Of a stretch of DNA of 64,000 nt, positions 37,126 through 46,155 are shown piece by piece. The notes below the pieces were generated by a model. It worked only from the letters and a program-made list of their open reading frames with translations, was not told the DNA's origin and made no database searches. Source of the DNA: Gymnorhina tibicen. Its lineage: Eukaryota > Chordata > Aves > Passeriformes > Artamidae. The position numbers and the translations under genes are program-made. Position 1 is the first letter of the stretch. Each line of letters begins with the position of its first letter. The DNA is taken from contig VXAZ01009653.1 of assembly GCA_013399875.1 (NCBI GenBank), forward strand, positions 1,095,182 through 1,159,181. The letters run 5' to 3'.

Positions 37126-37242
37126 CCTGAGCATGCTGGACATCCCTGAGTGTAGCAGCAGCAGGCAGCTCAGCACCCCCTCCTCCAGCTCAGAGAGGTG
37201 CAGGTGGTGTAACCTCACTGGTGTCTCTGGGACAGGAATGTT
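37126..37242 (-). pseudogene. KIF19-like exon remnant, 'ELEEG' stalk segment
   Basis: 117 bp between acceptor 'CTGCAACCCAG|' and donor '|GTAAGC', open for 39 codons. It includes 'NIPVPETPVRLHHLHLSELE' and then 'EGVL', matching the KIF19 segment of the form N-L-A-V-P..L..L...L-R-E-L-E-E-G-S-L. No stop is present, but its phase does not follow from the preceding exon, which ends one base into a codon. Last segment I can align with confidence. Confidence 0.75.
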
Positions 37243-37431
37243 CTGGGTTGCAGCAGAGATAGGGAGGAAGAGTTAAAAATGACTCCTAGAGAAACAGCTG
37301 AGATCAACTGAGTCGTGACATCCAAGGCAATGTTTCCTGGATGGATTTTTCTCCAGTTTGCCATCAGAAAACAAAGTTTGGAGATAAGGACAGAGCAGGA
37401 CAGAGCAGACACAGCAAAGGTGCTGCTTTAC

Positions 37432-37708
37432 CTTTTATTAGCATCTGCTGATGCTGAATAATTTCTTTGCAGAGTAGCATGTGCTGCTGCAGTTGCTGGA
37501 TCACAAAATCCTTCTGGCACAATAGATTTCCCCTGTACGGTGCATTTGCCTGCAGCTCTGTATTGCCAAGTGAAGCTCATGGGCCCTGCAGAGAAGGCTT
37601 AGCACCTCCTGCTGATCCTCACTAGTGATTTGTCTGGGGAAAAACTCCTCCGTCTGAGAAGCTTTTTCCTTGGCATTTGCTAAGTGCTGCTCCAGAAAAA
37701 AACTTTTT
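37432..37708 (-). pseudogene. KIF19-like coiled-coil exon with two frameshifts
   Basis: 277 bp with intact acceptor (TTTTTCTGCAG|) and donor (AAAAG|GTAAAG). It translates in pieces: one base extra in a T7 run (37696-37702), then 'LEQHLANAKEKASQTEEF', 'PRQITSEDQQEVLSLLCRAH', then a one-base loss, then 'NTELQ' through 'LLCKEIIQHQQ'. Human KIF19 has the corresponding L-E-Q-R-C..., R-I-G-S-E-E-Q-R-E-V-L-S-L-L-C-R-V-H-E-L and C-D-E-I-I-Q-G-Q stretches in the same order. This is the clearest proof of homology and of loss of coding function. Confidence 0.88.
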
Positions 37709-37998
37709 CTGCAGAAAAATTAGATAGGGGTTTGCCAAGGCAGCTCAGCTTCATGGGGTAAAAAAGGCATCTGAGCAATTCTCTGCTGTCTCCATCATGC
37801 TGAGATTAAAGTAAAATCTGGAAAAACAGTTTTGTATTTTGCTTGTTTTACTACCAGCCATCATATTTCAGTCATGGCAGATATATATAGATGCAGAGCC
37901 CTTGCCTAGAGGAACTCCCAAATGTTAACCACAAAAAATAATCACTAAAAGTAATTACCAACACACTGAACAACCAGTGAATGGCAAACCCTCGACAT

Positions 37999-38146
37999 GG
38001 GAAGAATTAGCACAGTTGGTCAGAGCATGGTGCTAATAATGCCAAGACTATGGGTTTGATCCCTGTGTGGGCCATTCACTTAAGAGCTGGACTTAATGAT
38101 CCTTGTGGGTCCCTCCCAGCTCAGAATATTCTGTAATTCTGTGAAT
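37999..38146 (+). mobile_element. tRNA-Ile-derived SINE with CR1 tail (TguSINE1-like)
   Basis: The head (37999-38073) is a degenerate tRNA-Ile(AAT): box A 'TTAGCACAGTTGG', anticodon stem-loop with 'GCTAATAATGCC', box B 'GGTTTGATCCC', and 3' 'GGGCCA'. It is followed directly by 'TTCACTTAAGAGCTGGACTT' and the CR1 3' end 'TGATCCTTGTGGGTCCCTCCCAGCTCAGAATATTCTGTAATTCTGTGA'. A tRNA-Ile head fused to a CR1 tail is the structure described for TguSINE1 of passerines. It sits in an intron of the KIF19-like pseudogene. The box mutations make it a dead copy. Confidence 0.85.
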
Positions 38147-38411
38147 TAGCTCACTTATAGGTGCACAAGCTCAGAGGGTGCTTTTCTCTCATCCTAAAAC
38201 CCACAGGGACAGAGGCAGGATGCAAACATCAATGTTCCTAAGCCGCTTCCTTCAGCAGCCCGAATTTTTTAGGAGTCAGGTGCACCACTGCCTTTATGGT
38301 GCCAGCACAAATCCACATGAACCTCTGAGCTGTGCTGCTGCCATCCTGCCCTCAAGCACCCACCAGGCAGAGGCCAGACTGGCAACCCCAGGGGCACCTT
38401 CCCCTCTTCAC

Positions 38412-38585
38412 CTTCAGGGCTGCTGTCCTGCGCTGTTCTGCCAGCAGCAGGTTGATCTCTTCTCTTGCTGCTGTAACTTCCTGAGGTTCAGGTGAATCCA
38501 TGACATCCCTGTCTTCCTCCTCAGTGTTTCCTCCTTTGCTGGCATATCATGCTTGCACTCACCCTGAGCCTTCTCTGGTTCCCAC
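38412..38585 (-). pseudogene. KIF19-like exon remnant ('AAREEI' segment)
   Basis: Acceptor is a run of T followed by 'GCTGGCAG|'; donor is 'CTGAAG|GTGAAG'. The start reads W-E-P-E-K-A-Q, where KIF19 has W-K-H-E-K-S-R. After a one-base frame change the rest reads 'MDSPEPQEVTAAREEINLLL' then 'AEQRR', where KIF19 has L-E-P-P-E-V-A-A-A-R-E-E-I-A-A-L-V-A-E-Q. The 174-bp length is one base out of phase with its flanking exons, consistent with the observed shift. Confidence 0.85.
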
Positions 38586-38935
38586 CTGCCAGCAAAAAAA
38601 AAAAAAAAGGAACTTCTGGGACACAGTGACATAGCTCTAGTGATGCATAGCCTTTCATTGTGTCTGTCCAGCCTCTTCTTCCATGACAACAGCGGAATTA
38701 ATTAGTCCAGACTGCTCTGGAGCTGGACAAACGATGCAAAAGAACACAATTACCTTCCTCCCTTTGCCTCCTACGTGATCTTTTCATGGAAAGAACACCC
38801 CAACACAAATTACTGCCTATTCACAGGTACTTGTTGAATATCTTTAATGTCCTAAAGATTGTTTTAACTATAAATGACCCAAATCCTAAGAAACCAGAAC
38901 TTCCAGTACCCAAAGGTCATGTACAAGAAAGGTGG

Positions 38936-39237
38936 AAAAAAACTTTTTACAAGGGCATGTAGTGACAGGACGGGGGAATAGCTTCAAACTGACAGAGGGC
39001 AGGGTTAGATTAGATGTTAGGAAGAAATTCCTTACTGGAAGGGTGGTGAGGGTGAGGTGGGATGAGGGTTGCCCAGAGAAGCTGTGGCTGTCCCATGCCT
39101 GGAAGTGTTCAAGGCCAGGTTGGATGGGGCTTAGAGCGACCTGGGATAGTGGAAGGTGTCCCTGCCCGTGGCAGGGGGTTTTGAATGAGATGGTCTTTAA
39201 GGTCCCTTCCAACCCAAACCATTCTATGATTCTATAA
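38936..39237 (+). mobile_element. CR1 LINE 3' fragment (plus strand)
   Basis: About 300 bp with the standard CR1 blocks: 'GGGTTAGATTAGATGTTAGG', 'GAAGAAATTCCTTACTG', 'GTGTTCAAGGCCAGGTTGG', 'GATGGTCTTTAAGGTCCCTT', ending 'CCAACCCAAACCATTCTATGATTCTATA'. Well preserved, inserted between two exon remnants of the kinesin-like pseudogene. Confidence 0.95.
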
Positions 39238-39615
39238 AATTTACAGAGGCATTGGGTGGGTGACTATTGATAGGGAACTGACACCTACTTACAAGTTTAT
39301 CCAGAAGAAAAGGATGCTGCTGCTTTTTCTGGCATGGAATCATGCCTAGAGGCACTGCATCTGAATGGAAACCATTTCACAAGCACTGAGTGACTGGACC
39401 AGGGAAGGACCAATCCAGTCTGTGCTTCCACTCAGTTTTTCCCTTAAAACACAAGTTCAGAATTAGGACCAAAAGAGGTGAGACATCTCCCATTTATACT
39501 TTAGTCTTGAGCCTAAACTCGGTGCTGTATGTGCTGGTTGCCTTATGGAGCTATAGCTTCTCCTGGTGAGCTTGGAGGTTCAAGTTTAGGTCATGCTGGA
39601 AGCCAAGGAGGGACT

Positions 39616-39790
39616 CAGCAGTTGTTAGGAGGTGCCTGCAGGTATCCACATGCAGCTCAGTGCTGGTGTTTCCAGCTCCATCAGGCAGTGACATCTCTGT
39701 TTGCTCCCTGGAAGCCTCCATCAGCTGTGCCCTCAAGGTGTTCATTCCTTGGCTGCTGCGTGCCTGAGGCCCTCGATGCCTCTCTGCTGC
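39616..39790 (-). pseudogene. KIF19-like neck/coiled-coil exon remnant with compensating frameshifts
   Basis: The minus strand reads 'NTLRAQLMEASREQTEM', shifts frame to 'CLMELETPA', and shifts back to 'STELHVDTCRHLLTTA'. KIF19 has the same order: L-R-E-Q-L-A-S-A-F-Q-E-Q, then L-L-E-L-E-N, then Q-I-D-T-S-R-H-L-L-T-I-A-G. The expected donor after the last alanine codon is degraded (GAGTCC). Exon edges are approximate on the 5' side. Confidence 0.8.
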
Positions 39791-40720
39791 AGGAGACATT
39801 TCTGATCTGACATTAGGCCAGGTGAAATTCTGTGAAGTTGCCCCAAAACCACTCTGGGACCAGGCCGCACGTTACAAGACACTCCTTTATAGGACTCTGC
39901 TTCTTTCTGCAGTCTTGTCAAGTTCAGCCCGTGCTGAAGAAATCTGATACAGCTTTATGACTGCATTATTAGCAATAACTGGGGCTCATTGCTATGCTTT
40001 TGTGAATATAAAGGGGAAACTGCATTGCAGGAAGATCTCTTCTGCCTTTGCACACACCAAAAGGAAAAAGGTGTCTGTTTTCTGTGCTTGTTATCTAGAA
40101 ATAACCTTGGCTGTTGGTAGCAGAGGCCTATTATATCTCAGGTCTAGTCTGTCAGAGAACTTGACTATTTTTGTTTCATTTCTTGCCAGATTCACTGACA
40201 AAAGGAACAATCCCTGGGGCAGAACAATCAGTGTTTTAAAATCTTCACCCTGCCCATCTCTCTATTTTTTTCTTTTTTTAAATTACATTCAATGGACCAT
40301 AGAGCAGAGCTCGGTGTCCTGACACAGCCTCCGCGGTGATGCAGGCTACAAACTCGGTCACCTCTCTGTGAGAGACAGGACTCCCCACAGCAAATGCCAC
40401 CATTTGATGTCAAATCTCTTTTCAAGGGCAGGTTTGTGAAACTTAACACATTTTAAGGCTGAGGAAGACGCTGAAAAGGCAATACCCAGTCACACAGTAC
40501 TTCAGAGAGAGGCTCATGCAGAAAAACAACTTCCAGCTCCCCTGCCTGCCTCCACTGCCCATCGAACTGTGCTTCCCACTCTGCTCTTCTACAGGCATTC
40601 CTGAACCAGCTTCCCCAGCCATGAGAGACCCAACAAGCACCACCACAACTCCCACACACAGCTCCTCTCCTGCTCTCTTCCCTCCAGAAACCCCAGAGCC
40701 GTTCTAGCTCCTGGCTTTAC

Positions 40721-40812
40721 CTTGCAGAACCCCGAGTTGGGGCCAACTGCACTTTTCTCCTTCTCCTGGTTCTTAACCCTTGCCCTCAGCTGCTCGATCT
40801 CCCCAGATCCAT
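40721..40812 (-). pseudogene. KIF19-like post-motor helix exon remnant
   Basis: The frame 'GEIEQLRARVKNQEKEKS' ends at a clean donor 'TGCAAG|GTAAAG' (exon end 40721). KIF19 has G-E-I-Q-R-L-K-R-K-I-D-E-Q-T at the corresponding place. The upstream part of the exon (KIF19 V-K-Q-N-L-L-N region) is not recognisable, and the acceptor has no good pyrimidine tract. Confidence 0.7.
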
Positions 40813-41021
40813 ACCTGGCACATCATCCTCTGCCTTTCCATTGTTCTGCCCCTTTTTTTCACCTTCGTATTTCTCTTCTCATCTACAACTCACACAATTT
40901 GCTTTTCACGGTTCCCTTCCTCTGCATTTCTTCTCTCACTCACACTGAGCCTCTACCCCTCCTGAAGTTTGCTCTCTCTTCATCCATTGCATTTTCTATT
41001 TCCACTTGCAAGCTTTTAGTT

Positions 41022-41215
41022 ATAGAATCATAAAATGGTTTGGGTTGGAAAGGATCTTAAAGCTCATCCAGTTCCACCCCCTGCCATGGGCAGGGACACC
41101 TTCCACTCTTCCAGGTTGCTCCAAGCCCTGTCCAACCTGGCCTTGAACACTGCCAGGGCTGGGGCAGCCACAGCTTTGCTGGGCAGCCTGTGCCAGAGCC
41201 TTGCCACCCTCACCA
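41022..41215 (-). mobile_element. CR1 LINE 3' fragment (minus strand)
   Basis: The plus strand reads 'ATAGAATCATAAAATGGTTT', 'GGGTTGGAAAGGATCTTAAA', 'CCCCCTGCCATGGGCAGGGA', 'CCAACCTGGCCTTGAACACT', the reverse complement of the CR1 3' end. It lies 45 bp downstream (minus strand) of the kinesin motor-end exon remnant. Confidence 0.93.
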
Positions 41216-41258
41216 AATCTCTAAGGTCCACCTCCTTGGGAACTGCTTTCTCTGGTGC

Positions 41259-41381
41259 CTGTGTCTCGATGTTTTTTGCTCGACAGGCATAGATCGAGGT
41301 CATTTGAGATTCTTCAAAGGAGGCGCTGTCTGGGCTGATGTGTGCAATCATAACAGTCCTGCTGTTGCCCCCTAAGGAGCC
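41259..41381 (-). pseudogene. Kinesin motor-domain exon remnant (SLGGNSRT / IAHISP)
   Basis: 123 bp, exactly 41 codons, the same length as the corresponding KIF19 segment and free of stops. It contains 'SLGGNSRTVMIAHISP', 'FEESQ' and 'YACRAKNIET', matching the kinesin-8/KIF19 pattern S-L-G-G-N-S-R-T-V-M-I-A-H-I-S-P...F-E-E-S-R...Y-A-G-R-A-K-N-I-K-T. The acceptor 'TCTCTCCAG|' is good. The expected 3' donor is gone (CAG followed by GCACCA). Conserved glycine and threonine positions of the motor are altered (Y-A-G to Y-A-C; N-T-L-T to M-T-S-I). Confidence 0.88.
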
Positions 41382-41959
41382 CTGGAGAGATGCAGTGTCG
41401 ATGTGGTTAATGTGGATGTGACAGGGTTTTATTTTTCAGGGGCAACCACTGTGGCTGAGTACCCTGCAGTTCATTGAGATTCTGGTGGAGAATCCCAATT
41501 AGGAGTGAAGGAAGTGCTGGTAAAAGACCATTCATTAGGCCCTCTCTCCATCAACAGTAAAATCAATAAGTAATTAACTTGCTACAAAAGAAGAATTTTT
41601 GCAAGAAAATCGCAATTTACACAAATGCACTGGCAGCTTCTCAGTTCTGCTCACGAAAGGAGCCTTGCCTTTCCCTCCATCTCTCCTCCTTCCCACTACC
41701 CTCTAGAAAACACATATGTCATGCAGCAGCAGTGAGAGCTCAGCACCAAGGCTTGAGGCAAGGTTCATAAATGAGGTTGTAAAGTATCCATAAAATAACC
41801 AGCATGGCAAAGAGCGTGTCTGCAACCTTTCTGATTTCCTAAGGGAGAGACAACTTATGACAGCACACAGTCACTCTCAGTCCTCCTTCCTCCTGCCCCA
41901 AAAAATTTATTGTCCAATTTCAGCCGAATCTTATAGAAGGGATGAAACATTCAAATTTT

Positions 41960-42085
41960 AAAACTCACTGGTCACCCGTGAGCTTAGAGATGTACGACCC
42001 ACATCTACAGAATTTCTTTAACCCTACAGAAGCTCCTTCCTTAATCCTCCGAGAGGCAGAATGAACAGGTCTTTCCTGTTCCTGT
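41960..42085 (-). pseudogene. Possible switch-II exon remnant of the kinesin-like pseudogene
   Basis: The minus strand reads 'ASRRIKEGAS' and then, after a divergent stretch, 'SYISKLTGD' before a GTGAGT. KIF19 has R-G-Q-R-M-K-E-G-A-H-I-N ... K-Y-I-N-Y-R-D-S-K-L-T here. Position and order fit, but similarity is short and much of the exon would be deleted. Confidence 0.35.
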
Positions 42086-42198
42086 TAAAGACAGAGAGAG
42101 CAGCAGCAAAGCCCAAGTGCCACGTGAGCAAGTTTCCCCAACAAATGATGCCTGGCTTCCTATTGATTTTTGTCCTTCACCCCGTAATTTCCTCCAGT

Positions 42199-42292
42199 TA
42201 CCCCAGTGTCTCACCCCACAGTGACACTGACTGAGGAGAGAGACTGTGTGCCATCCAAAAAGGGTGACAAGAGGACTGGCAGATGGGCAGCC
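42199..42292 (+). other. Candidate plus-strand exon, identity unknown
   Basis: A pyrimidine-rich acceptor ('TTTGTCCTTCACCCCGTAATTTCCTCCAG|', with a second CCCCACAG inside) and a GTAGGT donor bound an open frame that includes 'TEERDCVPSKKGDKRTGRW'. It starts and ends two bases into a codon. It could belong to the putative plus-strand gene ending at 47442. No family recognised. Confidence 0.3.
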
Positions 42293-42636
42293 AGGTAGGT
42301 TAACTGCTCACCTAGGTGTTCAGAGCTAGAGCTGTAGTCTGTAAATGCTTTTTACAGCTACATCTATTCTCCCGAGATCAGCCTCCAGCATTGCACAGAT
42401 GCCCTTATCACCTCCTCCCTTCTAATTGGAAGATTTGTCTCTACTGAGTTCTACCTCAATTAAGTGACTTTTCTAACACGGCAGCTTCACTGTTACTTTG
42501 GCATTTAAGTGAGGTCCACACTTCCCAATGAGAATGGTGGACATTACTTGTCCTCACAGTAAGCACTTAATTGGCTCTAGTTTTTACAGCTATGTTTTAT
42601 TAATCTGGAGCAGTACAGCTACAGGGACTATTTTAC

Positions 42637-42780
42637 CTGTTGGACCATATACAAAAATGGTTGCACTGGAGCCAGAAATGTAGCACTGGAAAATCAGCAG
42701 ACTCCTCCTATCAGGCTTTTTGTTGTGGACACACATACTTCCTCCTAATTCAGTCAAAAAAAGCACAAACTTTTGGTCAG
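42637..42780 (-). pseudogene. Kinesin P-loop exon remnant, disrupted
   Basis: It ends 'SATIFVYGPTG' at a donor 'ACAG|GTAAAA' (exon end 42637), where KIF19 has N-A-T-V-F-A-Y-G-P-T-G before C-G-K-T on the next exon. Just upstream another frame reads 'STTKSLIGGV' (KIF19 A-T-T-K-S-L-I-E-G-V) and runs into TGA. Between the two lies a 20-nt insertion that partly duplicates the following sequence and shifts the frame. The next exon, carrying G-K-T, is not recognisable. Confidence 0.78.
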
Positions 42781-44084
42781 GCACAACAGCTGTCTGAATG
42801 ATCTATACCTAATTATATTCCCTGTGATTTTCTCACTATGTTTTAGAAATTTCCTGGGCTTTGGAAGGATTCGCAAGCTGTTTGAATTCTGATACATCAT
42901 CAGAATGAGCAGAAAAGCACAGAGGTTTATTGAATTTTCTAAAGGCAGGCAAGATGCAGGAGCCTACTGAATGAAATATCCTTCAATATCATTATTTTAT
43001 TGGACTCTGAACATGAAATGCTTTGGGTTTTTTGTGTCTGCTGAAGAAGGGAGTAAATTCACTACCTGACCTTTCCTTTATTGAGAAGCCACTGAGCTTC
43101 CAAAAATGTCTTAGATGGCATACAAGGGTGAAGTTTGATGTGAAAGAGAACACAGGTGCCTGAGCTGCTGTGAGAAGCAAGGCTGCAGTCACATCGTGGT
43201 GATCATAAAATTCAGGTGCTGACTGAATCCTCCCAGTGCACCTTTCCCTTGGCTGCAAAACACGGCTTGCTGAGGGCACCAGAGCTCCCTTCACGAGCCT
43301 GCAAAACCACAGAACACAGGGAAGAGCTGTGGGAGCAACAGAGCCAGCAACGTGGCAGTGACTTCATGCACCAGAGAGACAAAGCTGTTCACCCCTGCTC
43401 AGGTGTGGTACACCTGGTGAGGGCCAGTGGGGGAGGGAGAGGCAGAATGAACACGTCTCCCCCACTTCTCTGGCAAAAGGGAAACCCTCACAGCCCTCTC
43501 ACCTTCAGCACTGTCACCTTTTATCTGGGTGACAAGTGGCCTCTGGGCTGTGCTGTTCTGTTCACCTGCCAAAAAACATTTATCTAAGCAGGAAAAACAA
43601 TTCTGACGTTAAACCTTAAAAAAAAAAATGGAAGGCTGTTACCTGGGTTGGTGTGTGATCAAAAACCATGCCAATACAAATGTTTTTCCTCAGGATCTGT
43701 TAGCTCACAGGATGTCATCTGGATCTCAGCTTGGATCCATCAGGACCACCTTCTGGTATGGGATAAAGTCAGAGCGAGAACTGTTAGGTCTGGGTTTGGT
43801 TAGGAGCCTGTCGGGATTCCTCACAGCACCATCCCTCGGCCCGAGGAATGCTGCACTGCAGCTTTGCCTGGAAAACACTCACACACGCAGAGGGCTGAGG
43901 CCGACAGACTGGGTTTTGCAACTGATGTAGCAACTTCTGCAATGTGGGGCACTGCAAAATCCTTAGAAGGGCCGTTGAGCAGCAAAACGGCCGCTGGCGT
44001 TGGGTAAGAGCGGAGCCTGCAGGGACACAACAGACCCCGGGCAGGCAGGGAGGGAGGGACAGCACCTCTTACCTCAATTTTCAG

Positions 44085-44223
44085 CTAAGATTCAGACAGA
44101 AGAGCTGAGAAAGAAAATAGGTTCCTCAGCAGAAAAATTGCCCGAAGCCTTTTTGTACAGAAGGACTGAGGAAAATATCTGCATTGCTCAAGGACAGAAA
44201 CTTCATTCCATGTCTGGCTTTTA
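44085..44223 (+). other. Candidate plus-strand exon, identity unknown
   Basis: Acceptor 'CTTACCTCAATTTTCAG|' and donor '|GTAAGG' bound an open frame containing 'KIQTEELRKKIGSSAEKLPE' followed by 'AFLYRRTEEN'. It begins with two bases of a codon and ends with the two bases TA. It cannot join the 45309 exon directly, because TA plus A makes a stop, so another exon would be needed between. The charged, helical composition looks coding. Confidence 0.4.
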
Positions 44224-45308
44224 GTAAGGAAAAAAGCAAAGGTGAGAAAGGAGCTGCAGCAAGTTACAGAACTGGTTCTGTTTCTTTTCAGTCCTTTAGG
44301 ACTTATTTTAGCACATGGTTATCACAGTGTATAGTTACTGTGGAGAATGGGTTTCTTCCTCCTCCACCGAGAGGGCTCACAAGGAGATGCTCAAGGGAAG
44401 GACAGAGAACCCTGTGCCTCCTTCTCCAGAGCAGCTTTAATGCTCTCTCAGGTAAACAGATCATTAGATAAGCAATTAGAGCACAGACTGACAGAATAAC
44501 CCCACTGGTGCCCCAGGAGAGAGACAAGTGTCCAGGACACATGTCCATGGGGTTCAGGAAACTTCAGAACTTCAGGGTTTCTTTTTCTTTTGCATTTCCC
44601 GCTGAATTCCAAGTCTCTAACAAGTATCTCTTTGATACGCAAGTTTTCAATTACCAGAATTATTTTGTTGTTGTTCTTGTTTTAATTCTTTCATTTTCAC
44701 TGGTCCAGCTCAGGCCTTGAAACCTGAAGCAACACAAGAACAAACTCCGAAGGGAACTCCTGGTTTGTCCTTGGTGGCAGCATTTGCCTGCTAAGGCAGA
44801 CTGACACGTAATCATGTGCACAGGCCAGTGTGACGGGCAGGAGCGGCGCCTGGAGAATGAGGCCAGCCTGTTTCCTTGAGAAGTTTGTCCTGTCACACTT
44901 TCAGGCCCCTCTTACTGAGCTCATGTGACAGCCAAATTTTGCTCACACGGTGTATCCATGCGTCCAAGAGTTCTCCTCTTCCAGTCTGGGGCTTGTCTAA
45001 GCAGCAGTATTCTAAAAGCACAAATCTTCTACTGTTTCATGGAGGCATTAAAATATAACAAGCCACAAGCAAAGTCAATTTTGAGTTAGGATTAATAAGC
45101 AGACAGAAGCAGTTCTAAATGAGTTCAGCTGGGAGTAAAAATAGCAGGGAACATGAATGCAAATCAAAATACACCAGGAAATTTAAGTACTTTGACTGCC
45201 CAGTCAATTAATTTGCTTCCATAATTACAGTTATTTGCATTATTAAGAGAAAAGAATTCTCATAGACAGAAGTTACTCAGACTAATGTAATGCACATTTC
45301 CTTCCCAG

Positions 45309-45441
45309 ATTTCCATTAGAGAAAATAGATCTTGGGGAAGATGATGCAAGTCTGAATAAGCTGTATAAAAATAAAGCTGATATCCTTGTGAGATTAACGG
45401 CTGCTTTAAAACAGAAAATAAAAAAAAAGGATATTTCACAG
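45309..45441 (+). CDS. Putative exon of an unrecognised plus-strand gene
   Basis: Bounded by 'TTTCCTTCCCAG|' and 'TTTCACAG|GTAAGG'. 133 bp, open in the frame starting at the second base, giving 44 codons that include 'PLEKIDLGEDDASLNKLYKN' and 'ADILVRLTAALKQK'. It has an amphipathic, coiled-coil-like pattern, rich in Leu, Lys and Asp. It ends on a codon boundary, in phase with the terminal exon at 47266. I recognise no family. The other five frames are less open. Confidence 0.5.
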
Positions 45442-45942
45442 GTAAGGTGCTAAACAAAAATTGCATTTGTAATCCATAAAGGGGAAAGAGAGATTCATGC
45501 TCTCTTTGCTTCTTAGGGCTGCTATCATGTGACTGCTGTGTGAAGACAAGATATATTACAGAATCAGTGTGTGTTCAGGAAGGGTTCAGAGAAAGATCAG
45601 CTGAAGCACAATAAAAAATAATGGGATTTACATCAAAAATGAAGGTAAATAACAAGGGCACAATAAAAATATGTAAATAGATGTAGCAATGTAGAAGAGG
45701 TAAGCAGGAGCCTCCTGCAATTCCTGCCTCTTAGAGAGGTGAGCAAGAGGTGGAAGATGCAGAACTGGAAAAAAAGAAGTACCACTGCCTGGGAAGCTGC
45801 ATCCCTGCTGTGTCTCAGGAAAGGCAAGAGTTTTGCAGGATTTGAAAGCAAGTGCTTGCACGTGAACCAGAAGAGCCAGAGGCTTGTGGTGGCCCATGGG
45901 GTACCCGGCAGAGTCCCTGGTGCCCATCACGGGGGCTGCCCT

Positions 45943-46155
45943 GTACCCAGGCACAGCCCCCCAGCTCACCTGTACCCAGGCACAGCCCCAGAGCTCACCT
46001 GTGCCCAGGCACAGCCCCAGAGCTCACCTGTACCCAGGCACAGCCCCCCCAGCTCACCTGTGCCCGGGCACAGCCCCAGAGCTCACCTGTACCCGGGCAC
46101 AGCCCCAGAGCTCACCTGTACCCAGGCACAGCCCCAGAGCTCACCTGTGCCCAGC
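45943..46155. repeat. 29-bp GC-rich minisatellite, about seven copies
   Basis: Seven tandem copies of 29-30 bp reading 'GTACCCAGGCACAGCCCC' plus 'AGAGCTCACCT' with few substitutions, then a truncated unit. On the minus strand every copy contains AG|GTGAGC, an exact donor-like sequence. The repeat keeps all three plus-strand frames open, which creates spurious ORFs of 137-155 codons. It lies in the intron of the putative plus-strand gene. Confidence 0.92.

Larger units (their letters stand above)
37126..42790 (-). pseudogene. KIF19-like kinesin-8 family pseudogene (multi-exon, decayed in place)
   Basis: At least seven collinear minus-strand segments resemble successive parts of KIF19, a plus-end-directed, microtubule-depolymerising ciliary kinesin. 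Running from N- to C-terminus: P-loop exon (about 42637-42780), motor-end exon (41259-41381), post-motor helix (about 40721-40812), neck/coiled coil (about 39616-39790), and stalk exons 38412-38585, 37432-37708 and 37126-37242. Several junctions keep consensus AG and GT sites, so this is an intron-bearing gene copy and not a retrocopy. Disruptions seen: an in-frame stop and 20-nt insertion before the P-loop, most catalytic-core exons missing from a 1.2-kb gap, a lost donor after 41259, and frame changes in three downstream exons. The body also carries CR1 and SINE insertions. KIF19 itself sits elsewhere in human (17q25), so this is either a second KIF19-type paralogue or a relocated one. Homology is judged from memory of human KIF19. 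Confidence 0.85.

Noticed and set aside
37999..38073. Functional tRNA-Ile gene
   Set aside because: Box A, box B and stems are mutated, and a CR1 tail follows directly, so it is the head of a SINE.
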